From Holophagales bacterium UBA5704 (GTDB lineage: Bacteria > Acidobacteriota > Thermoanaerobaculia > Multivoradales > UBA5704): DNA of 23,465 bases. Shown here piece by piece: positions 1-5,945 of the stretch; position 1 is the stretch's first letter; each line of letters begins with the position of its first letter. A program made the translations under genes and the position numbers. Location: contig DIHE01000119.1 of assembly GCA_002420005.1 (NCBI GenBank), forward strand, positions 6,830 through 30,294, read 5' to 3'. The notes below the pieces were generated by a model. That model was not told the DNA's origin, did no database searches, and saw only the letters and a list, made by a program, of their open reading frames with translations.

Positions 1-83
1 AGCGCTCCCAGGGGGCGTGCTCTTGGAGGTTGAGGGCGACGGTCCGAGCGAGGAGCGAGGGCAGCTGAGGACGCAGGAAGAGA

Positions 84-110
84 GGGGGGCGTGCTCACGG
101 CACGCCCCCC
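84..110 (-). terminator. GC-rich hairpin after the leftmost minus-strand gene
   Basis: A perfect 10-bp inverted repeat, GGGGGGCGTG (84-93) and CACGCCCCCC (101-110), encloses a 7-nt loop. It begins 14 nt past the stop codon of the minus-strand gene ending at 124, where a terminator is expected. No clear U-tract follows on the minus strand, so it is either a weak intrinsic terminator or an mRNA 3'-end stabiliser. Part of the same arm (gggggcgtgctc) recurs at 11-22. Confidence 0.5.
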
Positions 111-123
111 GGGGTTCGAGGGA

Positions 124-534
124 TCAGACGACAGGCTGGGGATCGGTTGAGGCTGCGGCACCCGGCCTGGCTCCAACAGCCTTCTCGATGCGCTTCTTGA
201 CGTTCACGCTACGGCGCGCCCGCACCGGAGCGACGTCGAAGTGCGCGAGGCGCGCGTTGCGGGGGCCCAAGATCCACTTGGCCGCCGCCCGCAGCGACAG
301 GCCCCCGTCCTTGACCCGTTCGGCGGTCGCCAGGAACTTCTGGGTCGCCTCCTGCTTCAAGGCGCTCAGCTCCTCCTGGCGCGCCTTGAAGCCTTTGAGC
401 TCGCCGAGCGCCTCCGCGAGCACCTGACGGTCGCGATCGAGAGACTGTTTCTCTTCCGGCGTGCACCGCTCGACCGCGTCGAGCAGGGACTCCGCCCGCC
501 GGATCAAATCCGCCTGTGAATTCGTCTTCGGCAT
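124..534 (-). CDS. Hypothetical helical protein, 136 aa
   Basis: No family was recognised with certainty. The ATG at 534 was chosen over the longer reading frame because AAAGGAGGA lies 6-14 nt upstream at 541-549. Roughly the first 85 residues are charged and helix-prone (RRAESLLDAVERCTPEEK, then K/E/Q-rich stretches), which suggests a coiled coil. The C-terminal third is basic and has a GPRN-x-RLAHF-x-V-x-P motif resembling short basic tails seen in uncharacterised proteins. There is no signal peptide or membrane segment, so it is probably cytoplasmic. It lies 16 bp after a 35-residue ORF that also has a strong Shine-Dalgarno sequence, so the two are probably co-transcribed from the promoter at 718-747. 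Function is unknown. Confidence 0.7.
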   Translation of the reverse strand: MPKTNSQADLIRRAESLLDAVERCTPEEKQSLDRDRQVLAEALGELKGFKARQEELSALKQEATQKFLATAERVKDGGLSLRAAAKWILGPRNARLAHFDVAPVRARRSVNVKKRIEKAVGARPGAAASTDPQPVV

Positions 535-550
535 GATGCGTCCTCCTTTC

Positions 551-658
551 TTACCCGGCCACCTGGCCGGAGGTCTGGGAGCCGGTGCCGGCAACGGCTC
601 GGTTGTTGGGGTGGGCGGCGAACCGCCCCAGCTTCTGCACGTTCTGCTGCGTATCCAT
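551..658 (-). CDS. Small ORF, 35-aa microprotein
   Basis: The ATG at 658 is preceded by AAGGAGA at about 6 nt spacing, and the TAA stop occupies 551-553. The product starts MDTQQNVQKLGRFAAHPNNR and ends with a Gly/Ser/Thr/Gln-rich tail (TGSQTSGQVAG). It has no cysteine and no hydrophobic segment, so it is neither a membrane peptide nor a disulfide peptide. Its position as first cistron after a good promoter, with a strong Shine-Dalgarno and a 16-bp gap to the next gene, supports translation. It could be a leader peptide, a small partner of the downstream helical protein, or a precursor peptide; nothing in the window provides a modifying enzyme. Function is unknown. Confidence 0.5.
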   Translation of the reverse strand: MDTQQNVQKLGRFAAHPNNRAVAGTGSQTSGQVAG

Positions 659-687
659 ACTGCTTCTCCTTCGAAGCTCCGGCACCG

Positions 688-1254
688 TCATTGGCGCCGG
701 GCTGTTCCATGCACAGAACTGTACCCAGGACCTGCCGGCGGTGTCAAGGCGTTTTTTGACGCATTTGTGATTTTGTGGTTGCGTCGCGTGATTTTACGAC
801 TCCGTTCTCTCGTAGAATCGTTCAGAATGGTCGCTGAACGCTTCGCGCGGGTGGCGGAACGGTCCACGCGGGCGGCGGAACGGTTCCCGCAGGCGGCGGA
901 ACGGCTCGGGCAGATCGCGAGGTAGGCGGCCTGCGTAGCGAGGTTGGTGACCTGCGCCCCGAGGTTGGCGACCTGCGCCGCGAGGTTGGCGGCCTGCATC
1001 GCGAGGTTGGTGAGCTGCCTCTCCGGGTTGGCCGTCTGCGTGGTGGGGTTGACGAGCTGCTTGGCGAGGTTGGTGAGCGGTTTCTCGCTCTCGGCGGCCC
1101 GGAGCTCGAGCCGGATGAGCTGCCTCTCGAGGTTGGTGGCCTGCATCGCGGGGTTGGCTGCCTGCGTCTCGAGGTTGGCCGGCTGCATCGCGAGGTTGGC
1201 CGGCTGCATCGCGAGGTTGGTGAGCTGCATCGCGGGGTTGGCAGGCCACCCCAC
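688..1254 (-). CDS. Possible heptad-repeat protein encoded by the array (doubtful)
   Basis: An open frame of 188 codons starting at a GTG (1254) reads the array as about 14 heptads of the type A-N-L-A-M-Q-x, with Leu at one core position and Leu/Val/Ala at the other, as in a coiled coil. It then becomes Arg/Ser-rich. Third codon positions are nearly all G/C, consistent with real coding. Against it: no convincing Shine-Dalgarno at the start, and its 3' end runs over the promoter and operator-like region at 718-814. GC-rich period-21 DNA also stays open easily in several frames. Listed as a possibility only. Confidence 0.2.
   Translation of the reverse strand: MGWPANPAMQLTNLAMQPANLAMQPANLETQAANPAMQATNLERQLIRLELRAAESEKPLTNLAKQLVNPTTQTANPERQLTNLAMQAANLAAQVANLGAQVTNLATQAAYLAICPSRSAACGNRSAARVDRSATRAKRSATILNDSTRERSRKITRRNHKITNASKNALTPPAGPGYSSVHGTARRQ
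718..747 (-). promoter_or_regulatory. Sigma-70-like promoter for the microprotein unit
   Basis: Read on the minus strand, TTGACA (742-747) is followed after 18 bp by TACAGT (718-723). The -35 hexamer is a perfect match and the -10 matches 4 of 6. The predicted start near 711 leaves a leader of about 50 nt before the ATG at 658. It is the best canonical promoter in the window and is flanked upstream by AT-rich repeated sequence. Confidence 0.55.
767..814. promoter_or_regulatory. Candidate operator: repeats in divergent control region
   Basis: GTGATTTT occurs at 767-774 and again at 788-795, exactly 21 bp (two helical turns) apart. GACGCA (758-763) and TGCGTC (780-785) form an inverted repeat, as do TACGA (795-799) and TCGTA (810-814). 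This AT-rich stretch stands out in a GC-rich region and lies just upstream of the -35 at 742-747. It is a plausible binding site for a regulator of the minus-strand unit. No regulator is identified. Confidence 0.3.
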
Positions 1255-1339
1255 TGAGGTTGGCGGTCTGCCTCTCGGGGTTGGCTGCCAACCCCGGCAG
1301 CCGGATGGCCGGGATCGCGAGTTGGGCGGCCGGTTTCGC
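811..1339. repeat. Degenerate tandem array of about 25 units of 21 bp
   Basis: From 919 to 1233 every unit is exactly 21 bp. The best units read GAGGTTGGC then CGGCTGCATCGC; two adjacent copies (1171-1191 and 1192-1212) are identical. The unit at 1234 is 22 bp, and the period then continues from 1256 to 1339. To the left (about 811-915) the same 21-bp period continues in diverged form with a GGCGGAACGG core (853, 874, 895). Because 21 is divisible by 3, every frame shows a seven-residue repeat. Plus strand: E-V-G-x-L-x-R, with hydrophobic residues spaced 3-4 as in coiled coils. Minus strand: A-N-L-A-x-Q-x, also with 3-4 spacing and very high GC at third positions. Which strand, if any, is translated is unresolved. 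Confidence 0.85.
827..925 (+). CDS. Possible short coiled-coil ORF at the array's left end (doubtful)
   Basis: The ATG at 827 lies 8 nt after TAGAAT (813-818), which fits a -10 box with leaderless transcription. It opens a 32-codon frame of four clean heptads (MVAERFAR, then VAERSTR, AAERFPQ, AAERLGQ), ending at TAG 923-925. One frame over, heptads of the form E-V-G-x-L-x-R run on from 919 to 1254. The pattern could be the start of a longer coiled-coil gene broken by frameshift, or coincidence within the repeat array. There is no Shine-Dalgarno. Confidence 0.2.
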   Translation: MVAERFARVAERSTRAAERFPQAAERLGQIAR

Positions 1340-1343
1340 GAGC

Positions 1344-1349
1344 TACAAT
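1344..1349 (+). promoter_or_regulatory. -10 box, probable leaderless start of the peptidase gene
   Basis: TACAAT ends 6 nt before the ATG at 1356, so transcription would start at or within a base or two of the start codon. No Shine-Dalgarno precedes that ATG. A weak -35-like TTGGGC lies at 1322-1327 (16-bp spacer). The same arrangement, TACAAT close before an ATG, occurs at 10728-10745. Confidence 0.4.
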
Positions 1350-1355
1350 CCCCGG

Positions 1356-2369
1356 ATGCCTCCGCCGCCCTTCCCCCCCGTGTCGCGCCGGTTGGATCTC
1401 CCGGGTTTCCGCATCGGCCATGGCTCCGACGTCGCCGGGATGACCGGGGTGACTGTCGTCCTCTGCCCGGAGGGGGCGACCGCGGCGGCCGAGGTGCGCG
1501 GGACGGCGACCGGGACGCGGCAGTTCGATTCGCTGGTCGCCGGACGGCATATCGCGAACCGGGCGCATGCGGTGGTGCTGGCCGGGGGCAGCGCGTTCGG
1601 TCTGTCGTCCGCGGATGCGGTGGTCGACTGGCTGGCGGAGCGCGGACATGGCTTTCAGACCGGGGTGGTGCCGGTGCCTCTCGTGCCCACCGCGATCCTG
1701 TTCGACCTCGGGTTCGGGGAACCGACGGCCCGCCCGGGCCGGGATCTCGCGGAGGCGGCGCTCGCCACGGCGGCGCAGGGCGAGATTCCGGTGGGGAGCG
1801 TCGGCGCCGGCACCGGGGCCACCGTGGGCAAGGCCCTGGGCCGCGAGCAGGCGATGAAGGGGGGCTTCGGCTTCGCCAGCTTCACCGTGCCCGGCGGCCC
1901 GACGGTCGCCGCGGCGGTGGCGGTCAATGCGTTCGGCGACGTGCGCCGCCTCGACGGCAGCTTCCTCGCCGGCTGCCGCACCGGCCCGGGCTCCCACGAG
2001 CTGGCCGGCGCCGACCGCGTCTTCGCCTCCCTGCCTCCAGATGCGGGGAGCGTCTGGGAGGGCAACACCACGCTGGGGGTGGTGATGACCGACGCCGCGC
2101 TCAGCAAGGCCGGTGCCGCCAAGGTCTGCGAGATGGCGTTCGGCGGGTTCTATCGCACCCTTGTGCCGGCGCTCTCCCTCTACGACGGCGACCTGCTGGT
2201 CACTCTGGCGAGCGGGCCGGTTCGCGCCCATGTCCACCAGATCGGCATCCTCGCCGAGCGCGCCGTCGCCGAAGCCATCCTCACCGCCGTCGCCGAGGCC
2301 GATGGCTTCGGCGTGCTGCCGGCGGTGCGCGACCTCCGACCTCCGACCCTTCTCTCCCACGGGAGCTGA
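1356..2369 (+). CDS. P1 family peptidase (S58, DmpA/NylC-like), 337 aa
   Basis: Family S58 members are made as a precursor that cuts itself before a Thr or Ser. The new N-terminal residue is the nucleophile of an aminopeptidase or amide hydrolase. The family hallmark NTTLGVV is visible: Asn237/Thr238 is the predicted cleavage point, giving an alpha chain (1-237) and a beta chain (238-337). Other family signatures are PGFRIGHG near the N-terminus, the AGGSAFGL stretch, VGAGTGATVGK, and LYDGDLL after the nucleophile. The start at 1356 is preferred because the upstream in-frame sequence lies in the 21-bp array; a GTG at 1380 is an alternative. There is no signal peptide, so it is cytoplasmic. 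The final residues (PPTLLSHGS) are encoded by one copy of the 35-bp direct repeat and may not be native to the family. The substrate cannot be told from sequence. Confidence 0.9.
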   Translation: MPPPPFPPVSRRLDLPGFRIGHGSDVAGMTGVTVVLCPEGATAAAEVRGTATGTRQFDSLVAGRHIANRAHAVVLAGGSAFGLSSADAVVDWLAERGHGFQTGVVPVPLVPTAILFDLGFGEPTARPGRDLAEAALATAAQGEIPVGSVGAGTGATVGKALGREQAMKGGFGFASFTVPGGPTVAAAVAVNAFGDVRRLDGSFLAGCRTGPGSHELAGADRVFASLPPDAGSVWEGNTTLGVVMTDAALSKAGAAKVCEMAFGGFYRTLVPALSLYDGDLLVTLASGPVRAHVHQIGILAERAVAEAILTAVAEADGFGVLPAVRDLRPPTLLSHGS

Positions 2370-2370
2370 G
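2336..2370 (+). repeat. 35-bp direct repeat, left copy (end of peptidase gene)
   Basis: This segment is identical over 35 bp to 3123-3157. It starts CCGACCTCCGACCC, ends CCCACGGGAGCTGAG, and includes the peptidase stop codon (TGA 2367-2369). It contains a CTCCC-AC-GGGAG hairpin. The two copies bracket the vapBC-type cassette, with identity ending abruptly on both sides. Confidence 0.9.
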
Positions 2371-2408
2371 AGGGGGATTGACTCATCGATCCCTTCGACT
2401 TCCGGCTC

Positions 2409-2435
2409 GCCCCGGGGGGGAGCGGAACCCCGGGC
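2409..2435 (+). terminator. GC hairpin downstream of the peptidase gene
   Basis: GCCCCGGGG (2409-2417) can pair with CCCCGGGC (2428-2435) around a 10-nt loop with one bulge. It lies about 40 nt past the peptidase stop and upstream of the antitoxin promoter region. It could end peptidase transcription; no T-tract follows. Confidence 0.3.
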
Positions 2436-2463
2436 AGCCGGTCCTTGCTCTGCAGGTACGTTC

Positions 2464-2497
2464 TGTATAGCCTCTGTACATGAGGCAAGGAGGAGGC
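2464..2497 (+). promoter_or_regulatory. Antitoxin leader: -10-like box, short palindrome and strong RBS
   Basis: TATAGC (2466-2471) is a possible -10, with a poor TTGCTC (2445-2450) at 15-bp spacing. TGTA (2464-2467) and TACA (2477-2480) form an inverted repeat, and TGTACA (2475-2480) is palindromic; such sites are typical targets of ribbon-helix-helix antitoxins that repress their own operon. AAGGAGGAGG (2488-2497) is a strong ribosome binding site just before the ATG at 2499. Confidence 0.35.
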
Positions 2498-2498
2498 G

Positions 2499-2735
2499 AT
2501 GTCTCAGATCAACGTCCACCTGACCAGCGAGTTTGAGCAGGCGCTCGCCGAGTTCATGCAACTCCGCCAGATCAAGACCAAGTCGGATGCCATCCGGGCA
2601 GCGCTGAAGGAGGCCCTGGAGCGGGCACGCCGCCACCGAGAAGCTCCTGACTTTTCCCGCTGGGTGGGGCTTGGCCTCCAAGAGCCGGAGAATCCAGCCC
2701 CCCGATTTCGCTCCGACGACGACCTCTGGAGTTGA
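2499..2735 (+). CDS. VapB-type ribbon-helix-helix antitoxin, 78 aa
   Basis: The N-terminal half (INVHLTSEFEQALAEFMQL, then a TKSDAIRAALKEAL helix) has the beta-strand plus two-helix pattern of ribbon-helix-helix DNA-binding antitoxins. These dimerise, bind the operon operator and neutralise a PIN-domain toxin through a flexible C-terminus. Here the C-terminal part (about 48-78) is polar, Pro/Asp-rich and ends DDLWS, fitting a toxin-binding tail. A strong Shine-Dalgarno supports the ATG at 2499. The toxin gene follows after 3 bp. Codon use is less GC-biased than in the neighbouring transporter genes, consistent with acquisition. The family call rests on pattern and on the partner gene. Confidence 0.8.
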   Translation: MSQINVHLTSEFEQALAEFMQLRQIKTKSDAIRAALKEALERARRHREAPDFSRWVGLGLQEPENPAPRFRSDDDLWS

Positions 2736-2738
2736 GCC

Positions 2739-3119
2739 GTGGTCGTCGATACGTCAGCTCTTCTTGCAGTCTTCTTTGCCGAGCCCTGTGGCCACTGGGT
2801 GGCCGACCGGCTCGCCGAGAGCGCTGGAGAGCTGTGCATGAGCACCGTGAACCTGACAGAGACCTTGATCCGTGTTCGCGACCGCCAGCCTCATCGCTTC
2901 AAGGAGATTGAAGCGGAGCTTCTCAGTAGTGGGATCCGATTCGTTCCCCCGGATGTCCAACAGGCGCGCATTGCCGCGGAAGCGCGGCTCCGCTACCCGC
3001 TCAACCTGGGTGACTGCTTCGCCTATGCGCTGGCCATCGTGGAGGACCTGCCCATTCTGGCTCTTGACGGAGACTTCCGCTCGGTCGACCGCCTCATCGT
3101 CCACCCTGACGCCCATTGA
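2739..3119 (+). CDS. VapC-type PIN-domain toxin ribonuclease, 126 aa
   Basis: PIN toxins are Mg-dependent RNases whose active site is made of acidic residues. The expected set is visible: Asp4 in VVDTSALL, Glu41 in NLTETL, Asp92 in LGDCFAYALA, and Asp110/Asp112 in LALDGDF. Length is typical of the family. Translation starts at GTG 2739, three bases after the antitoxin stop, with no separate promoter, so expression is probably coupled to the antitoxin. The stop (3117-3119) is followed by only three bases before the right copy of the 35-bp direct repeat. Nothing suggests inactivation. Confidence 0.88.
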   Translation: MVVDTSALLAVFFAEPCGHWVADRLAESAGELCMSTVNLTETLIRVRDRQPHRFKEIEAELLSSGIRFVPPDVQQARIAAEARLRYPLNLGDCFAYALAIVEDLPILALDGDFRSVDRLIVHPDAH

Positions 3120-3122
3120 CGC

Positions 3123-3157
3123 CCGACCTCCGACCCTTCTCTCCCACGGGAGCTGAG
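3123..3157 (+). repeat. 35-bp direct repeat, right copy (RBS of ABC ATPase gene)
   Basis: Identical to 2336-2370. In this copy GGGAG (3148-3152) sits 6 nt before the ATG at 3159 and is the only plausible Shine-Dalgarno for the ABC ATPase. The same GGGAG can pair with CTCCC (3141-3145). Joining the left flank of copy one to the right flank of this copy recreates a compact TGA-GC-ATG junction between peptidase and ATPase. Confidence 0.9.
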
Positions 3158-3158
3158 C

Positions 3159-4295
3159 ATGCCGCCCTTTCTCGTCCTCGACGGCCTGACCAAGACGTTC
3201 GCCGGCAATCCGGTCCTCCGCGGCCTGCACCTGGAGGTGGAGCAGGGCGAGGTGCTCGCTCTGCTCGGCCCCAGCGGCAGCGGCAAGACGACCGCGCTGC
3301 GCCTCATCGCCGGCTTCGAGACGCCGGACGCGGGCGCCTTGCGCATCGACGGCGAGGACGTCATCCCCCTGCCTCCGGAGCGCCGCCGCTTCGGCATGGT
3401 CTTCCAGCACTACGCCCTGTTCCCCCATCTCACGGTGGGCGAGAACGTCGCCTTCGGCCTCGCCGGGTCCGGGCTGAGCCGCGCGGAACGGGAGCACCGG
3501 GTGGCCACGTCGCTCGCGCTGGTCGATCTGCCCGGCTTCGCCGGCCGGCGGGTCGGCGAGATCTCGGGCGGCCAGCAGCAGCGCGTGGCGCTCGCCCGGG
3601 CGCTCGCGCCGGAGCCGCGCGTGCTCCTGCTCGACGAGCCGCTCTCCAATCTCGATCCGTCGCTGCGCGAGCGCACCCGCCGCGAGCTGCGCCGGGCGGT
3701 GGAGCGGGTGGGGATCACCACCGTCCTGGTCACCCATGAGCAGGACGAGGCGTTCCACCTGGGCGACCGCGTCGCCGTGCTGCAGGGCGGCGTGCTCCAC
3801 CAGGTGGGGGCTCCCGAGGATCTGTACGAGCGCCCGGCCACCCGCTTCGTCGCCGGCTTCGTGGGCCGGGCGAGCGGGCTCGCCGGCACCCTGGAGGCGG
3901 ACGGCGCCGTCCTGCTCCCGGCCGAGGGCGGATCGGTGCGCTGGCGCGGCACGCTCGCTCCGGAGCTGGAGGGGGCCGCCGCCGGCAGCGCGGTCGAGCT
4001 GGTGGTCCGCCCGGAATCGCTGGCCCTGCGCGGCGCCGGTGCCCCGGAGTCGCTGACCGGCCGGGTGATCGAGCGGCGCTATGCCGGCACCGCGACGTTC
4101 TACCTCGTGCGGCTGGAGCAGGGGGACCGCAACGGAGCCGAGGTCGAGGTCGCCGCCGGCCCGTCCGCCGCCGGCCCGGGGGACCGCGTCGGCGTGGTTC
4201 CGGGCGAGGCGGGTCCCCCACCGCGCGTCTTCCGCGCACAGAACCCGGAGGGGCCGTCCGGCGTATCTGTCTCTGGCGCGGAGACGACGACTTGA
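3159..4295 (+). CDS. ABC transporter ATPase with TOBE-like C-terminus (FbpC/PotA-like), 378 aa
   Basis: This is the energising subunit of an import system. Visible motifs: Walker A GPSGSGKTT (37-45), Q-loop VFQHYALFPH (81-90), signature SGGQQQRVALARA (136-148), Walker B LLLDEP (156-161), D-loop SNLD (163-166) and switch His193 in VTHEQDEA. After about residue 235 comes a beta-rich extension (FVGRASGLAGTL onward) of the TOBE type found in ATPases for iron(III), polyamine, thiamine, sulfate or phosphonate. The stop overlaps the start of the permease gene (TTGA, 4292-4295), so they are translationally coupled. No solute-binding protein gene is nearby, so the substrate is open; the fused permease that follows resembles iron(III) (FbpB) and thiamine (ThiP) systems. 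Confidence 0.92.
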   Translation: MPPFLVLDGLTKTFAGNPVLRGLHLEVEQGEVLALLGPSGSGKTTALRLIAGFETPDAGALRIDGEDVIPLPPERRRFGMVFQHYALFPHLTVGENVAFGLAGSGLSRAEREHRVATSLALVDLPGFAGRRVGEISGGQQQRVALARALAPEPRVLLLDEPLSNLDPSLRERTRRELRRAVERVGITTVLVTHEQDEAFHLGDRVAVLQGGVLHQVGAPEDLYERPATRFVAGFVGRASGLAGTLEADGAVLLPAEGGSVRWRGTLAPELEGAAAGSAVELVVRPESLALRGAGAPESLTGRVIERRYAGTATFYLVRLEQGDRNGAEVEVAAGPSAAGPGDRVGVVPGEAGPPPRVFRAQNPEGPSGVSVSGAETTT

Positions 4296-5938
4296 GAAGA
4301 CACCTGCCCCTGGCCGCCCTGGCGGTCGCCCTGCTGCTCGCCTGGATCGTGGGCTATCCCCTGCTCATGACCCTGGTCGAGGCGTTGGGCGGCCCGGCCG
4401 GCTGGACGCTCGATCACGTCCGCGCTTTCGCCGAGCGGCCGGACGAGTGGATCGCCCTCTGGCGGAGCCTGTGGATCTCCACCGCCTCGGTGGTCCTGGC
4501 GGCGCTGGTCGGCGTCCCCCTCGCCTTCCTTTTTGAACGCACCGAGTTTCCGGGGCGGCGCTTCCTCGGCGCCGTGGCGGCGTTGCCGGTGGCCCTGCCG
4601 CCGCTCGTCGGCGTCATCGCCTTCCTCTTTCTGTATGGCGAGAGCGGCTTCGTGTCGCGCGTCGTGCAGACGGCGCTCGGGCTGGAGCAGCCGCCCTGGC
4701 GGCTCGCCGGGCCGGGGGCGATCCTGCTGGTCCACGCCTATTCGATGTACGTCTACTTCTACCTGTTCGTGCGCGCCGGTCTCTCGCGGCTCGACGCGGC
4801 TCTCCTCGAAGCCGCCGCCTCGCTCGGCGCGGGCCGCACGCGCACGCTCTTCCGGGTGACCCTGCCGCTGCTGCGGCCGGCTCTCGTCAGCGCCTCCCTC
4901 CTCACCTTCATGACCTCGCTCGCGTCGTTCTCGGCGCCCTACATGTTCGGCGGCGGTTTCCGGGTGATGACCACCCAGATCGTCGCCTCCAAGCTCAACG
5001 GCGAGGTCGGGCTGGCGCAGGTCGAGACGGTGATGCTCGCGCTGCTCGCCCTGCTCGGCCTCTGGGCCATGCGGCGGGCCGACCGCGCCGAGGGCGCGAC
5101 CGGCGTGCGCGGCATCGCGCCGGCCCGGCGCCAATTGCGCAGCCCGCTCGCCCGCCTCGGCGCCGGCGTGCTGGGCTGGCTGCTCGCCGGTTTCCTCCTC
5201 CTGCCGCATGCCGTGCTCCTCCTGGTCTCCCTGGTGCCGCCGTTCACCTGGACGACCGAGTGGCTGCCTCCCGTCCTCGCGCTCAGCAACTGGTCCGGCC
5301 TCCTGACCCAGCCGGACAAGCTGCGCCCCGTGGTCAACTCGCTGTGGATGGCGGCCGTCTCGACGCTCGCCGCGGTGGCCCTGGGGTTCGCGGCGGCGCG
5401 GCTGTCCGCCACGCGCAAGGGGTTTCTCTCCGCGGCGCTCGAAGGCCTCATCGCCCTCCCGTGGGCGATCCCCGGGACGGTCTTCGCCGTGGCCCTCGCC
5501 ACCACCTTCGGGGTCAGCCAGCCGTGGCTCGGCCGCTTCGTGCTGATCGGCACGCCGTGGATCCTGCCGCTCGCCTACCTGGTGCGCAGCCTGCCGCTCA
5601 CCGGCCGCGGCACGCTCGCCGGCCTGCGCGCGCTCGATCCGGCGCTCGAAGAGGCGGCCGCCTCGCTCGGCGCCGGCCGCTGGCGCCGGCTGTGGACGGT
5701 GGTCGTGCCGCTGCTGCGGCCGGTGCTCGCGGCGGGGGCGGGGCTCGCCTTCATCACCGCGCTGGGGGATTTCATCGTCTCGATCGTTCTCTATACGTAC
5801 GACACGCGGCCGATCTCCATGGAGATCCTGTCGAGCCTGCGGCTCCAGGACCTGGGGATGGCCGCCGTTTATGGCGTGCTGCTCATGACCGCCGGAGCCG
5901 CGGCGTTTCTGCTGTGGGGCCGGGGCGAGGCGCGCTGA
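4292..5938 (+). CDS. ABC transporter permease, two fused domains (FbpB/ThiP-like), 548 aa
   Basis: The protein carries two copies of the binding-protein-dependent permease domain in one chain. Each has its EAA loop, which docks on the ATPase: EAAASLGAGRTRTLFRVTLP at about 172-191 and EEAAASLGAGRWRRLWTVVV at about 451-470. About 12 hydrophobic segments are visible, the first at residues 6-26. The gene starts at TTG 4292, overlapping the ATPase stop by 4 nt; TTG is chosen because the protein begins with the expected MRRHLP-plus-hydrophobic signature there. FbpB and ThiP have this fused form and length (about 500-550 aa). It would form the channel for the neighbouring ATPase. The MFS gene begins 7 bp downstream, probably in the same operon. 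Confidence 0.92.
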   Translation: MRRHLPLAALAVALLLAWIVGYPLLMTLVEALGGPAGWTLDHVRAFAERPDEWIALWRSLWISTASVVLAALVGVPLAFLFERTEFPGRRFLGAVAALPVALPPLVGVIAFLFLYGESGFVSRVVQTALGLEQPPWRLAGPGAILLVHAYSMYVYFYLFVRAGLSRLDAALLEAAASLGAGRTRTLFRVTLPLLRPALVSASLLTFMTSLASFSAPYMFGGGFRVMTTQIVASKLNGEVGLAQVETVMLALLALLGLWAMRRADRAEGATGVRGIAPARRQLRSPLARLGAGVLGWLLAGFLLLPHAVLLLVSLVPPFTWTTEWLPPVLALSNWSGLLTQPDKLRPVVNSLWMAAVSTLAAVALGFAAARLSATRKGFLSAALEGLIALPWAIPGTVFAVALATTFGVSQPWLGRFVLIGTPWILPLAYLVRSLPLTGRGTLAGLRALDPALEEAAASLGAGRWRRLWTVVVPLLRPVLAAGAGLAFITALGDFIVSIVLYTYDTRPISMEILSSLRLQDLGMAAVYGVLLMTAGAAAFLLWGRGEAR

Positions 5939-5945
5939 GGTCTTC

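Noticed and set aside
504..710. 68-codon minus-strand frame overlapping the microprotein
   Set aside because: It is in another frame, is Arg-rich, and starts without a Shine-Dalgarno; the 551-658 frame has one.
919..1339. CRISPR array
   Set aside because: The 21-bp units abut with no unique spacers, and the units themselves are degenerate.
822..2681. 619-codon minus-strand open frame across the array and the peptidase gene
   Set aside because: It is antisense to the well-supported S58 peptidase and has low-complexity Arg/Pro/Gly composition typical of a GC-rich shadow frame.
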